Part shown: in pieces, positions 1 to 8,000 of the stretch | Position numbering within the stretch: the stretch's first letter is position 1 | Layout: every line of letters starts with the position of its first letter | From: an uncultured Parabacteroides sp. | GTDB taxonomy: Bacteria > Bacteroidota > Bacteroidia > Bacteroidales > Tannerellaceae | Direction of reading: 5' to 3' | Length of the DNA stretch: 24,818 nt | Assembly: GCA_937890135.1 (NCBI GenBank) | Contig: CALBYC010000081.1 | Coordinates: 1 to 24,818 of the forward strand | Notes under the pieces: generated by a model | Told to the model about the DNA's origin: nothing | Database searches by the model: none | What the model saw: only the letters and a program-made list of their open reading frames with translations | Translations under genes and position numbers: made by a program

Positions 1-283
1 GCTTAATCCTTGGGGCGTTTTTTATTATTATTCCTTGAGGCTGCAGAACCAGTTGTCTGTATATCCTTCGGTTAATCTTGTCACCAACATTGGGCTGGGG
101 AGTGAAAACGCAACGCACACGTCTAAGAAAAACAAAAAACTGTATGTCGCGCATGAAAACATTCGTTTCCCCTTGAGTCACCCGGCATTCGTGATGTGCA
201 ACAAGGAGATAAACAGAAAATCCATCAAGCATATTTTCTTTTCTTACAAGAGGTTGCTTAGGTTCTTTCTCAAGGATTTCTGA
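1..283 (+). CDS. Sugar transferase, C-terminal fragment (gene begins before the window)
   Basis: The frame is open from base 2 to the TGA at 281-283, giving about 93 codons with no convincing start, so this is the 3' end of a gene entering from the left. The visible protein has the segments NPWGVFYYYSLRLQ, VNLVTNIGLGSENATHT and FPLSHPAFV. From memory, a VNLV-NIG-G--ATHT signature followed by FPL-HP-F is typical of the end of Bacteroidales proteins annotated as nucleotide-diphospho-sugar transferase or HlpA-like protein. The basic, aromatic tail (SYKRLLRFFLKDF) could touch the membrane. The next gene downstream is another glycosyltransferase on the same strand, which suggests a surface-polysaccharide cluster extending to the left. 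The family call rests on remembered motifs; the catalytic part lies outside the window. Confidence 0.65.
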   Translation, partial: LNPWGVFYYYSLRLQNQLSVYPSVNLVTNIGLGSENATHTSKKNKKLYVAHENIRFPLSHPAFVMCNKEINRKSIKHIFFSYKRLLRFFLKDF

Positions 284-288
284 AACGT

Positions 289-330
289 GGCGGGACGGTG
301 CGGATACCATTGTCCCATGTCCTTCCCGCC
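289..330. terminator. Weak inverted repeat after the partial transferase gene
   Basis: A 7-bp perfect inverted repeat (GGCGGGA at 289-295, TCCCGCC at 324-330) starts six bases after the stop codon of the upstream gene. The loop is long (28 bases) and no T-run follows, so it is a poor intrinsic terminator. It could instead be a transcript-end or processing hairpin. Confidence 0.25.
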
Positions 331-353
331 AACAGTCTATAAGAATTTTGTGC

Positions 354-361
354 TATCTTTG
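354..361 (+). promoter_or_regulatory. Bacteroidetes -7 promoter box for the fucosyltransferase-like gene
   Basis: TATCTTTG matches the Bacteroidetes -7 consensus TAnnTTTG and lies 22 bases before the chosen ATG at 384. No good -33 TTTG is seen at the expected distance. It suggests the following gene can be transcribed apart from the partial gene upstream. Confidence 0.55.
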
Positions 362-383
362 CACCGGATATAATTCGGGATAT

Positions 384-1211
384 ATGGGTAAATTGTTTTT
401 TGTGCCGGTCGGCGGTTTGGCGAACCGGATGAGGGCGATGGCTTCTGCTTGCACGCTTGCCAAGAAAGTCGGGGAGGCGGTTTCTGTCGTGTGGTTTAAG
501 GACCGGGCGTTGAATGCCCCTTTCGATGCCTTGTTCCAGCCTGTGGACTGTGACGGCTTGTCCGTGCGCGAGGCCGCTTTTTATGATTATTGGACTTTCG
601 ACCGTCCGCGGAAGAAGAACTTGTTCATTCCCCGCTTCTTCCAACGGATTCTTTTCGACGACTGCCTTTATGAAAAACAGATAACGCAGTTGTGCAAGCA
701 GAATTTTGATTTCGGGAGATGGGCAAGGCAAGGGGAGGTGTACCTTGCTTCCTACTCGGACTTTCAAAAGTATGATTATGCCTTGTTGCGCAAGCTGTTT
801 GTCCCGCGGCAGGACATGGACAGGGAAATCGTTTCATTTACTCGCCGATTCTCTCCCCATACGGTTGGCATCCATATCCGCCGGACCGATAATGCCGCGT
901 CCATCCGGCAGAGTCCCACCCGGTTGTTTGTCGAAGCCGTTGATGCTGAAATCGAGAAGAATCCGGATACTGTCATCTTTCTTGCGACCGACTCCGAGGC
1001 CGTCAAGAATGAAATCCGTTCCCGCTATGGCGACCGTGTGCTGACTGCCAAGGAGAAAGCAGGCCGCAATTCCATCGCCGGGGTAAAAGGCGGAATTGTT
1101 GATATGTTCACATTGTCCAAGACGAATAAGATATATGGTTCTTTCCAAAGCTCCTTTTCGGAATTGGCATCGCAGATAGGGAATGTCCCTCTCGAAATCC
1201 TCCAGAAATAA
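384..1211 (+). CDS. Fucosyltransferase-like glycosyltransferase (275 aa)
   Basis: Probably a glycosyltransferase that adds a sugar, perhaps fucose from GDP-fucose, to a surface glycan. The N-terminus (about residues 6-16, FVPVGGLANRM) resembles the glycine-rich G-G-L-N-R/Q-M opening of fucosyltransferases. Residues 164-170 are HIRRTDN, close to the HxRR(G/T)D nucleotide-sugar-binding motif of the GT11/GT23/NodZ O-fucosyltransferase superfamily. A late GGIVDMFTLSKTNKIYGS region fits the conserved D-x-x-x-L-s-x-c acceptor-side motif. No signal peptide or membrane helix is visible, consistent with a cytoplasmic enzyme. The ATG at 384 is preferred over an upstream in-frame TTG at 348 because the -7 promoter box lies between them and the motif-bearing protein begins there. 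It converges on birA. Donor and acceptor are not determined. Confidence 0.7.
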   Translation: MGKLFFVPVGGLANRMRAMASACTLAKKVGEAVSVVWFKDRALNAPFDALFQPVDCDGLSVREAAFYDYWTFDRPRKKNLFIPRFFQRILFDDCLYEKQITQLCKQNFDFGRWARQGEVYLASYSDFQKYDYALLRKLFVPRQDMDREIVSFTRRFSPHTVGIHIRRTDNAASIRQSPTRLFVEAVDAEIEKNPDTVIFLATDSEAVKNEIRSRYGDRVLTAKEKAGRNSIAGVKGGIVDMFTLSKTNKIYGSFQSSFSELASQIGNVPLEILQK

Positions 1212-1241
1212 GAATGGTCGGATGCGATAGCCTTTGGACAC

Positions 1242-1257
1242 CGTTCCACATGGAACA
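1242..1257. other. Degenerate parS-like palindrome in a convergent gap
   Basis: The 16 bases CGTTCCACATGGAACA contain a perfect 6-bp inverted repeat (GTTCCA, CA spacer, TGGAAC) and match 12 of the 14 defined positions of the bacterial parS consensus TGTTNCACGTGNAACA. The two mismatches are the first base and one base of the central CG. Because the CACGTG core is usually strict, ParB binding is uncertain. The site lies between the convergent glycosyltransferase and birA genes. Confidence 0.3.
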
Positions 1258-1298
1258 TGGCCGTGTCTCCCGGGCTGTTTCATTGCGGTCGTCCAGGC

Positions 1299-1360
1299 AA
1301 AAGGATACGGCCGTTCCCCCGAAAGGCAGCGGCCTTTTCCAAAAGAGGTGGCAACCTTTT
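1299..1360. terminator. Bidirectional terminator region between convergent genes
   Basis: The tighter hairpin spans 1341-1360: AAAAG-AG-GT, loop GGCA, then ACCTTTT, a 7-bp stem with a two-base bulge. Both strands end in a short T-run, which suits termination of both the glycosyltransferase (plus) and birA (minus, stop at 1371). A looser outer repeat (AAAAGG at 1299-1304, CCTTTT at 1333-1338) lies before it. The stretch AAAGGCAGCGGCC within this region also occurs in the hairpin at 18275-18352. The rest of the gap 1212-1370 holds no gene that I can see. Confidence 0.5.
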
Positions 1361-1370
1361 CGCGGGAGGG

Positions 1371-2132
1371 TCATCCCAACACAAATTTCACTTCCTTGAA
1401 TTCGTATCTCCGTACAGAACCGTCTTTTGTCCTCAATAACAAGTGCCCGGTCGGTTCGATTCCGGCAAATTCCGCCTCAAACCTCCCGTTTTTGTCCTCA
1501 TAAAGGAAGAACCCCTCTTTCCGGTATAACGAATCCAGGTATTTGCCGGCAAGCGTGGCATCATGCTCCCCTTCCATCAATGTCAGGTAGTTCGTGTAGA
1601 CATGGCGGAGGAAACGATGCATGACATCCTCTTTTTCCACCTCTTTCCCTAAAATCTGGCACAGCGAGACCGGGTTGGGAGCATCGCCTCGGAACCGGGC
1701 TTGGTTGATGTTGATGCCTATGCCTATTATCGAGGAGTAGATGTATTCTCCGGCAAGGTCGTTCTCAATCAGCATGCCACATATCTTCTTGTCATTCCAA
1801 TATATGTCATTGGGCCATTTGACCGTTATGCCCCGGGTATATTCATCCAAGGTCTCCTTGACGCTGAGGGCTGCCACCTGTGAAATCAGGAACTGGCGCC
1901 TGGCGAGGAGGAACGACGGGTAGAAGACCATGCTGAACGTCAGGTTCTTCCCGCTCTCGGACTCCCAGGAGTTCCCGATTTGCCCTCGTCCCGAAGTTTG
2001 GAAGTCCGCCCATACGACACTGCCCTCCGGCAGCCTCTCTTTCTGGTTGAGGGAATGGAGGTACGCATTCGTGGAATTAACTTCTTCCAGCCGTATCAAG
2101 CGGGGTGTCTCTTTTTCGTTGTCCTGTGTCAT
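1371..2132 (-). CDS. birA: Biotin--[acetyl-CoA-carboxylase] ligase (253 aa)
   Basis: Activates biotin with ATP to biotinyl-AMP and transfers it to the lysine of biotin carboxyl carrier proteins, for example of acetyl-CoA carboxylase. The biotin protein ligase catalytic signature is complete: S47-G-R-G-Q-I-G-N54 for the (S/T)GRGRxG loop, K105-W-P-N-D-I110, then KICGMLIEN and GIGININ strands. The protein begins directly with the catalytic domain and lacks the N-terminal winged helix of Escherichia coli BirA, so it is a monofunctional ligase and not a repressor. Downstream of yraN with a gap of about 70 bases, probably cotranscribed from the yraN promoter, and convergent with the glycosyltransferase gene. 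Confidence 0.95.
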   Translation of the reverse strand: MTQDNEKETPRLIRLEEVNSTNAYLHSLNQKERLPEGSVVWADFQTSGRGQIGNSWESESGKNLTFSMVFYPSFLLARRQFLISQVAALSVKETLDEYTRGITVKWPNDIYWNDKKICGMLIENDLAGEYIYSSIIGIGININQARFRGDAPNPVSLCQILGKEVEKEDVMHRFLRHVYTNYLTLMEGEHDATLAGKYLDSLYRKEGFFLYEDKNGRFEAEFAGIEPTGHLLLRTKDGSVRRYEFKEVKFVLG

Positions 2133-2201
2133 GATTTTGTCGAGTCCTTTAAGGGGTGATTGTGATTACTTGATGCTTCATGGCCCGTAAAACCGTTTTG
2201 T

Positions 2202-2570
2202 TCAAAGGCAAGGGGGATAGAATGCATCCTCGATATGGTCTTGGATGTGATAGCCGGATGAATCTCTCAAGATGGTTATCACGTCGAACCGCACGGGCAT
2301 GTCGCAGTTGAAGTAACGGATGTAGGCATCGGCTGCCGCGACGGTACGTTTGATTTTCTTCCCGTCAATGGCGTCTTCCGGTTCGAGCAGGGGAGCTTCC
2401 GAACGGGTTTTCACCTCGACGACTACCAGCTCGTGTCCATGCTGCGCCACGATGTCCAATTCGTAATGGTGGAAATGCCAATTGGAATGCAGTATCCGGT
2501 ATCCTTTTTTCTGCAAATAAACACGAGCCTCGGATTCGCCCTCTTTACCCGTCTGATTTTGTTGCGCCAT
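2202..2570 (-). CDS. yraN: YraN/UPF0102-family endonuclease-like protein (122 aa)
   Basis: Small UPF0102 protein with a restriction-endonuclease-like fold; the cellular role of the family is not settled. Visible motifs are the opening G-K-E-G-E-S-E-A (about residues 8-15), YELDIVA (about 36-42) and VVVEVKTR (about 49-56). Together these supply the E, D and E-x-K residues expected of a metal-dependent PD-(D/E)xK nuclease centre. The length is normal for the family. First gene of a likely yraN-birA unit, divergent from the small ribbon-helix-helix-like gene, with its promoter at 2595-2602. Confidence 0.9.
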   Translation of the reverse strand: MAQQNQTGKEGESEARVYLQKKGYRILHSNWHFHHYELDIVAQHGHELVVVEVKTRSEAPLLEPEDAIDGKKIKRTVAAADAYIRYFNCDMPVRFDVITILRDSSGYHIQDHIEDAFYPPCL

Positions 2571-2594
2571 ATCGTTTATTTGTCCATTTGACTA

Positions 2595-2602
2595 CAAATA
2601 TA
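2595..2602 (-). promoter_or_regulatory. -7 promoter box for yraN-birA
   Basis: On the minus strand this reads TATATTTG, a perfect fit to the Bacteroidetes TAnnTTTG box, about 25 bases before the yraN ATG. It overlaps the palindrome at 2596-2613. No clear -33 TTTG is present. Confidence 0.6.
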
Positions 2603-2613
2603 CGGCTATATTT
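2596..2613. promoter_or_regulatory. Palindrome overlapping the divergent yraN promoter (possible operator)
   Basis: A perfect inverted repeat, AAATATA-CGGC-TATATTT, covers most of the yraN -7 box and lies just upstream of the divergent small gene. Symmetric sites of this size are typical targets of dimeric repressors, including ribbon-helix-helix proteins. AT-rich promoter sequence can form such repeats by chance, so operator function is only inferred. Confidence 0.35.
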
Positions 2614-2636
2614 CTTTATAATTGAAGAATGTGGAT

Positions 2637-2644
2637 TACTTTTG
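2637..2644 (+). promoter_or_regulatory. -7 promoter box for the small gene and tadA
   Basis: TACTTTTG fits TAnnTTTG, with TTTC at 2611-2614 as an imperfect -33 element 22 bases upstream. Transcription would start about where the first ATG (2649) lies, implying a nearly leaderless message. An alternative weaker box, TATATTTC at 2607-2614, would leave a leader of about 28 bases. Confidence 0.5.
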
Positions 2645-2648
2645 CGGA

Positions 2649-2879
2649 ATGAAACAGCGGATAAGGAAATATTCAACGGCGCGGCCGAACCACCCACGGA
2701 CTCATAAGGTTACTTTCATGCTGAACGATGACGAGCACAGGACGGTCGAGCGGTATTTGGCAAAGTATAAGATTGCCAATAAGTCCCGGTGGTACCGAGA
2801 GACCATTTTGGTTCATATTATCCGCACTTTGGAGGAGGATTACCCTACTTTGTTCAACGAAAACGAGATGAGACGATGA
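2649..2879 (+). CDS. Small basic ribbon-helix-helix-like protein of unknown function (76 aa)
   Basis: I recognise no named gene. The protein starts with a basic arm (MKQRIRKYSTARPNHPRTH), then a strand-like segment (KVTFMLND), a helix (about EHRTVERYLAKYKI) and a second helix opening with NKSRWYRETIL. This strand-helix-helix order with a polar NKS turn is the layout of ribbon-helix-helix (Arc/MetJ/CopG) DNA-binding proteins, so DNA binding is plausible but inferred. The ATG at 2649 is preferred to the in-frame TTG at 2622, which lies upstream of the -7 box; the ATG at 2718 would remove the basic arm. Its TGA overlaps the tadA ATG (ATGA), so the two are translationally coupled. Confidence 0.75.
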   Translation: MKQRIRKYSTARPNHPRTHKVTFMLNDDEHRTVERYLAKYKIANKSRWYRETILVHIIRTLEEDYPTLFNENEMRR

Positions 2880-3319
2880 TTATCCCGCATGATGACGAAT
2901 ACTACATGAAGCAGGCTTTGCTGGAAGCCGACTTGGCGGCGGAAGAGGGGGAAGTACCCGTGGGGGCCGTGGTCGTGTGCAATGGGAGAATCATTGCCAG
3001 GTCGCACAATGAAACGGAAAGGCTGAACGACGTGACGGCCCATGCCGAAATCTTGGCAATCACGGCAGCGACGAATATGTTGGGTGCAAAGTATCTGAAC
3101 AATTGCACGCTTTACGTCACGGTAGAGCCTTGTGTCATGTGTGCGGGGGCCATCGGGTGGGCGCAATTGTCGACGGTAGTGTATGGCACAACGGATGAGA
3201 AGCGGGGGTATAGCATGTACGCCCCCGGAGCCTTTCACCCTAAAACGGTAGTGAGGAAAGGGGTGATGGAAACGGAATGCGCCGAGAAGATGCGCCGGTT
3301 CTTCAAGGGACGTCGCTGA
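2876..3319 (+). CDS. tadA: tRNA-specific adenosine deaminase (147 aa)
   Basis: Deaminates adenosine 34 of tRNA-Arg(ACG) to inosine for wobble decoding. The zinc cytidine-deaminase-like centre is complete: H56-A-E58 (zinc ligand and proton shuttle) and P85-C-V-M-C89 (two cysteine ligands), after the substrate-loop opening GEVPVGAVVV. The start at 2876 is chosen because it makes an ATGA overlap with the upstream gene and gives the usual family length; the longer frame from 2789 encodes unrelated residues read out of frame through that gene. Its last 17 bases overlap the 3' end of ispF on the other strand. A guanine or cytosine deaminase is possible from the domain alone, but length and motif spacing favour TadA. 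Confidence 0.9.
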   Translation: MIIPHDDEYYMKQALLEADLAAEEGEVPVGAVVVCNGRIIARSHNETERLNDVTAHAEILAITAATNMLGAKYLNNCTLYVTVEPCVMCAGAIGWAQLSTVVYGTTDEKRGYSMYAPGAFHPKTVVRKGVMETECAEKMRRFFKGRR

Positions 3320-3794
3320 TTTTTGTTATCAAGACGGTTGCATAAGCAGCCATGCCTTCCTGCCTACCCGTGAACCCGAGTTTTTCTGTCGTCGTGGCTT
3401 TGATGGAAATGTTATCCTCTTCTGTCCCCATGACGGATGCCAGCACTTGCTTCATCCGCGGTATGTGCGGGTTCAGCTTGGGACGTTCGGCAGCCACGGT
3501 GGCATCGATATTGCCCAACTCATAACCTGCATCCCGTAAAAGCATCATCGTTTTCTTTAACAGGATTTTGCTGTCTATGTTCTCGTATTCATGGGCCGTG
3601 TCGGGAAAGTGATAACCGATGTCGCGCAAATTGGCTGCGCCTAACAGGGCATCGCATATTGCATGGATCAGGACATCCGCGTCGCTGTGTCCCAGCAATC
3701 CCTCGGAATGTTCGATTTTGATGCCGCCCAGCCAAAGCTCTCTTCCTTGCACAAGCTTGTGCACGTCATACCCGAAGCCTACACGTATTTTCAT
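3303..3794 (-). CDS. ispF: 2-C-methyl-D-erythritol 2,4-cyclodiphosphate synthase (163 aa)
   Basis: Converts CDP-methylerythritol 2-phosphate to the 2,4-cyclodiphosphate with release of CMP, in the non-mevalonate isoprenoid pathway. The metal site is visible: D10-V-H12 in GYDVHKL and H44 in VLIHAICDALLG. The signatures LGHSDADVL, DIGYHFPDT and the C-terminal ATTTEKLGFTGR are also present. The length is standard for a trimeric IspF. It starts 8 bases after the porV stop, so it is probably the last gene of the porU-porV-ispF run, the same order as in Porphyromonas gingivalis as I recall it. Confidence 0.96.
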   Translation of the reverse strand: MKIRVGFGYDVHKLVQGRELWLGGIKIEHSEGLLGHSDADVLIHAICDALLGAANLRDIGYHFPDTAHEYENIDSKILLKKTMMLLRDAGYELGNIDATVAAERPKLNPHIPRMKQVLASVMGTEEDNISIKATTTEKLGFTGRQEGMAAYATVLITKISDVP

Positions 3795-3802
3795 CCTGCC
3801 GT

Positions 3803-5005
3803 TTATTTAAATAAGTTCTTTAATCCGTCCATGTCGAAGGAAAGCGAAAAACGCAAAGTCTGGTCCAGCGGGTTGCTGGGGACTGTGCTGATCAAGTAGG
3901 CGGCATCCAATTGGAATACGCTCATGCAGAAGCTTGCCCCGACGGAGAAGTACTGGCGGTTACCCATGTCTTTGCTTTCGTAATGGTATCCGCCACGTAC
4001 GAAGAATTGCTGGTTATAACTATATTCCAATCCGATGGAACTCATGATTTCTTTCATTTCTCCTTTGAATCCCAGGGGGGAATCCCCGAACGACTTGAAG
4101 ATGCCTGTGATCGGAGACATGGAATTGTATTCATCTTTCCGTCGTTGGTAGTCTTCGTTGTCTTCGGTGGTCGAACCGTTCAGTTGTGGTTCGCTTGGCA
4201 CGAGGTATTTGCTGATATCTACGTACGCACCTATCTGGTTGTAATCATCTATGGGATAGAGCAGTCCAGTCCCTATGGACAATTTGGTAGGCAGGAACTG
4301 GTTCGTCGCGCCGCCGTCGTATGAGATTTTCGTCCCGATATTGGCGATATTGAAGCCAAAGCTCCAAAGAGCTTCCGCATTGCCAAGTATGACATATTTT
4401 TCCAGGTAACCCGCCACATCGGCCGCAAAGGCGTTGGCTGGGACCAGTTCGGCATCCACGTCCGCTCCTTGGTCGGAACGGATATAGCGCAAAGCGACTG
4501 CCATGGAGTATGATTCGGACAGCTTGCGGCTATAGCTCACATCGAATGCCATTTCATACGGATTGATGGTGGTCAGTAACGCTCCGCTGCTGTAGTCGTA
4601 ATCGTTGATCTCGCCCATGGTGAAGTAACGCAAAGAAGCGGCTATCGCCTGCCTGTCGTCCGTGCCAATCTTGTAGAACCCGGAAAGGTTTACCAGGGCC
4701 ACGTCGTTGACCAACTTGCGTAACCACGGAGTGTAGGAGAGGGATACTCCGGCGCTGCTTACGCTGAACGCATATTTGGCAGGATTCCAGTATTGTGAAT
4801 TGGCATCCGGCAGGGTGGAAACGCCATTGTCTCCCATTCCTCCCCCCCTTGCATCAGGCGCAATGGACAAAGAGGGAACAGCCGTGCCAATCGGGGCGAA
4901 TTCTTTCTTTACGTTTTGATCGTCAGCATACGTCGGGACTGAAGTCAGCCATAACGCTATTGACAATGCGAAAAGTTTCAAATTGCAAAATCGTATCATC
5001 TTCAT
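3803..5005 (-). CDS. porV: Type IX secretion outer-membrane protein PorV (400 aa)
   Basis: PorV (LptO/PG27) is a FadL-like outer-membrane barrel that carries type IX cargo from the translocon to the PorU sortase complex. The N-terminus is a signal peptide (basic start, LFALSIALWLTS core, cleavage near TYA-DD at residues 27/28). The mature start (VPSLSIAPDARGGGMGDNGVST) and the following NSQYWNPAKYAF stretch match the conserved PorV opening as I remember it. The rest is alternating strand and loop sequence, ending in a strand-like tail. An alternative ATG two codons later is possible. It lies 55 bases after porU and 8 bases before ispF. Length and gene neighbours both support the call. Confidence 0.92.
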   Translation of the reverse strand: MKMIRFCNLKLFALSIALWLTSVPTYADDQNVKKEFAPIGTAVPSLSIAPDARGGGMGDNGVSTLPDANSQYWNPAKYAFSVSSAGVSLSYTPWLRKLVNDVALVNLSGFYKIGTDDRQAIAASLRYFTMGEINDYDYSSGALLTTINPYEMAFDVSYSRKLSESYSMAVALRYIRSDQGADVDAELVPANAFAADVAGYLEKYVILGNAEALWSFGFNIANIGTKISYDGGATNQFLPTKLSIGTGLLYPIDDYNQIGAYVDISKYLVPSEPQLNGSTTEDNEDYQRRKDEYNSMSPITGIFKSFGDSPLGFKGEMKEIMSSIGLEYSYNQQFFVRGGYHYESKDMGNRQYFSVGASFCMSVFQLDAAYLISTVPSNPLDQTLRFSLSFDMDGLKNLFK

Positions 5006-5060
5006 TTACTAATTTCTTATTACGAATGAGTCTCTTTATAATAACCATCATTTTCCTTGT

Positions 5061-8000
5061 TTATTGTGCAAGGATTATCATTTTCTTTGCTTCCGTTACG
5101 CTCTTGGAATTCCCATAACGCAATGAGGCTCTGTAAATATACACTCCCGGCCGTAATCGGGCATTCCCGTTGCCGAACAGGTCCCATTGCAGCTCGTATG
5201 CTTTGAACGCATCGGACGAACCTCGTTCTTCATGACTCCAGCGCAACCGTCCCGTCATGTCGAACACTTCCAATTTCACGTCCAGTTCCGAGCCGGGCAG
5301 GTTGTGGAACATGAAGAAGGTCACGAAGCTCCTGGCAGGGGTGGGGGACGCATATAGCTTTATCAGTTCCGGTTTCATGTCTGCAACGACATGGAAGGTA
5401 AAGGTGTATGTCGTCGAATTGTTCAGTACGTCCCATACTTTGAATTCCGCCGTATGTTCCCCGGCCTCCAACTCGGGTATGGAGAACACGATCGAACCGG
5501 AACCATCGGTGCCCGTCACTTGATAGTATTCGTTGAGGTTGTAGCTTTTGGCCGTTTGGTTGTCTATCGTCAGCATGATGTCATGGCCTATGCTGCTGCC
5601 CGTCATGTTGATGCCGCTCTTGTCCCACAGCGAGACCACCAAGAGCGGGGTGGCATTCACATTCCCTCCATCCGTGAATGTCGTGTCATTCAAGTATAAA
5701 TAGCGCACTTCCGGACCTTCGTTGTCATCTCCGCCCTCTTCTGACGTGCCGCCTACCCGGAAGTTCAGGAACGAGCCTTGTGCTTCGGCTGTGTCCTTCA
5801 CGTTGATGGCATAGAAGTTCATCTTCCCGTAGTCGTTGGAATAAGAAATGTCCTTCGGCATGGTGAAGGAGATGCTGAACTCCCCTTGGCGCACCGAGTC
5901 CTTCCCGATGTACAACGTGTTCGGATAATCCGTGTATTGGAATTTTTTCCCGGTGTTGAAATTGTCCAACGTCGTGACGGTCTGCTTGCTGTCCATGACC
6001 GTGGCGTTCAGCAAACCATTGAAAGTCGCGTCTTTCTTTCCGTCCGGGGAATGCACTTCTCCCTTGACGGTCACCTTCTCCAGTGCTTTGAGCGTCGGAG
6101 GGACGAACTCGTTGACCGGGTTGCCGTTTATTTCAGTCACCACGACTTCGTAGTCAGGGAAATTCAATCTTAACGCGGGGTCTCCGATTAGAATGAAATT
6201 AAGCTTGTTGCTGTTCGACCCCAAGTTCGCTTTTGCCGCTTTCATCACTTCGCCCAGTGTAAGGTAATGCCCCTCGTCGTTCTTGGTGAAGAGGTTGTTG
6301 ATGATGGCTCGGTTGATTAATACATTCTGATCAGGATAAACAGCGCGAGTCGTCGAGAACAGGGCGATTCCTCCACTTTTCGCATTCAGGAAAACCGACT
6401 CGCCTGCCGATGTCGCCAAGGCATCGAATCTTGAGAAATCGCATGTGGCGGTAATCCAAAGGGGAAGATAAGGGTAAGTCGCCTGCTGGATGTCGGACTG
6501 TGTCAGCACGCCTTCGTCCGCCCATGCGGTCGTGCTGCCATGCCCGGTATAATTCAACACCATCAGTCCGTTCTTCAGCTGTTTCTGCAAAGCGTTGCGG
6601 ACATCGGGATAGGAAGCGTTTCCTCCTGTCCTGTCTTTCGTGTAGGCATCCATGTAAAGCTTGTTTACCTTGAACTCGCTGTGCTGGCTGTTGACAATCT
6701 CCGCGATTTGGTCTGCCTGCCTCATGTGGATTTGCTTGTCGGTGTCTGCGTTGCCCCCGTCGTCCGCGACGAATGTCACATTGTTTTTCCAGCTCCCAGG
6801 CAATGAATTTTCCATATAGTCGATGACTTTGGATACTGCGGCGGAAGCTTCCGCCGTGGTACGTACCGGGAATCGACCGATGCCGATGCTCATTTTCGAG
6901 GCACTGATGTAAGCCCCGCTTCCGTCTTCCAGAATCCCGAAATAATCATCGGTCGTGAAAGAATTGATGTCGATGGAGTTCTCCGACTGATAGGTGAGCA
7001 GCATGTTTTTCAACAGGCTTTTGTTCAAGCCCCATTCCCGGGTCAGTCCTCTATTGTCGAACGCACCGTCCCCGAACAGCAACAGGTATTTCAAGGGCGT
7101 TTCTTCGGTGCTTCTGTCGTAAAGCATCTTCAGGAAACGGCGATAGGCTGTCGCATCCGGAGTCCCGCTTGAGAACTCGTTGTAAATCGCGTCGGGACTG
7201 ACGACTAAGACACTCAGCCCGTCGTGTTTCCTATGGGCCTCCGCCAATCGTTCTGCTTCGGACGTGAGTATTTCCGGAGCAATGACGACCATGTTGAATG
7301 GCCCCAATCCATGCAGGTCTTGAGGATTTATTTCGCCTACGATGGTGGGCGTATCCGTCAATTTCTCTTTGTCAAAAGCAATGAATTCTCGTATTTTATC
7401 CGAGGCAGAAACGGAAAAAGAGAAATCAGTGTCTTTTAAATCCCCTTCGATCCGCAACGGCCGCTGCGTGTCTGTAATATCCCATACGACTGTATTGGCC
7501 GAAGCATTGCCCAATTGGAATCGGGACACATTATTCAATGCGTCCGTGCTTCTGAATGCCATCTGCGTGCCTGCGAAAGAGAGGGAACGGCGCATTTGAA
7601 AGCGGATATAGTCCAGATACGCATTTTGGTCACCTGTTTTCCCGTAGTTGACCGTGAAAGTCGTCTTCTCTTTTTTCGTCCCTTTCCATTCTCTCGTGCC
7701 GGAAACAGCGACCGCCTTCGTGTAGGTGTCGCCAACCCCGTTCCCGGGTACGGTCAGATTGATGATGGTGCTGTCATTGGCGGAGAGGGTGACAGAAGTC
7801 CTTCCTTGCACGGCTTTGGCGATAAAGCGCAGCGTCACTTTGGCATCGTCCGAAGTGATGTTGGGAACAGTGAAAGTGAAGTTCCTTGACGTGGTGGAAA
7901 CAAAGGATTCTCCGAACAGTTCCCGTCCGGATTCGTTTACGGCTACTTCGTCCTTTTCCCAAAGCTGATAGTCGTCGAAAGTCCGGATTATCCGGACGGC

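Noticed and set aside
5061..5400. PorU C-terminal domain as a normal type IX cargo signal
   Set aside because: PorU itself carries such a domain in known systems and is the sortase; the domain therefore does not mark it as an unknown cargo protein.
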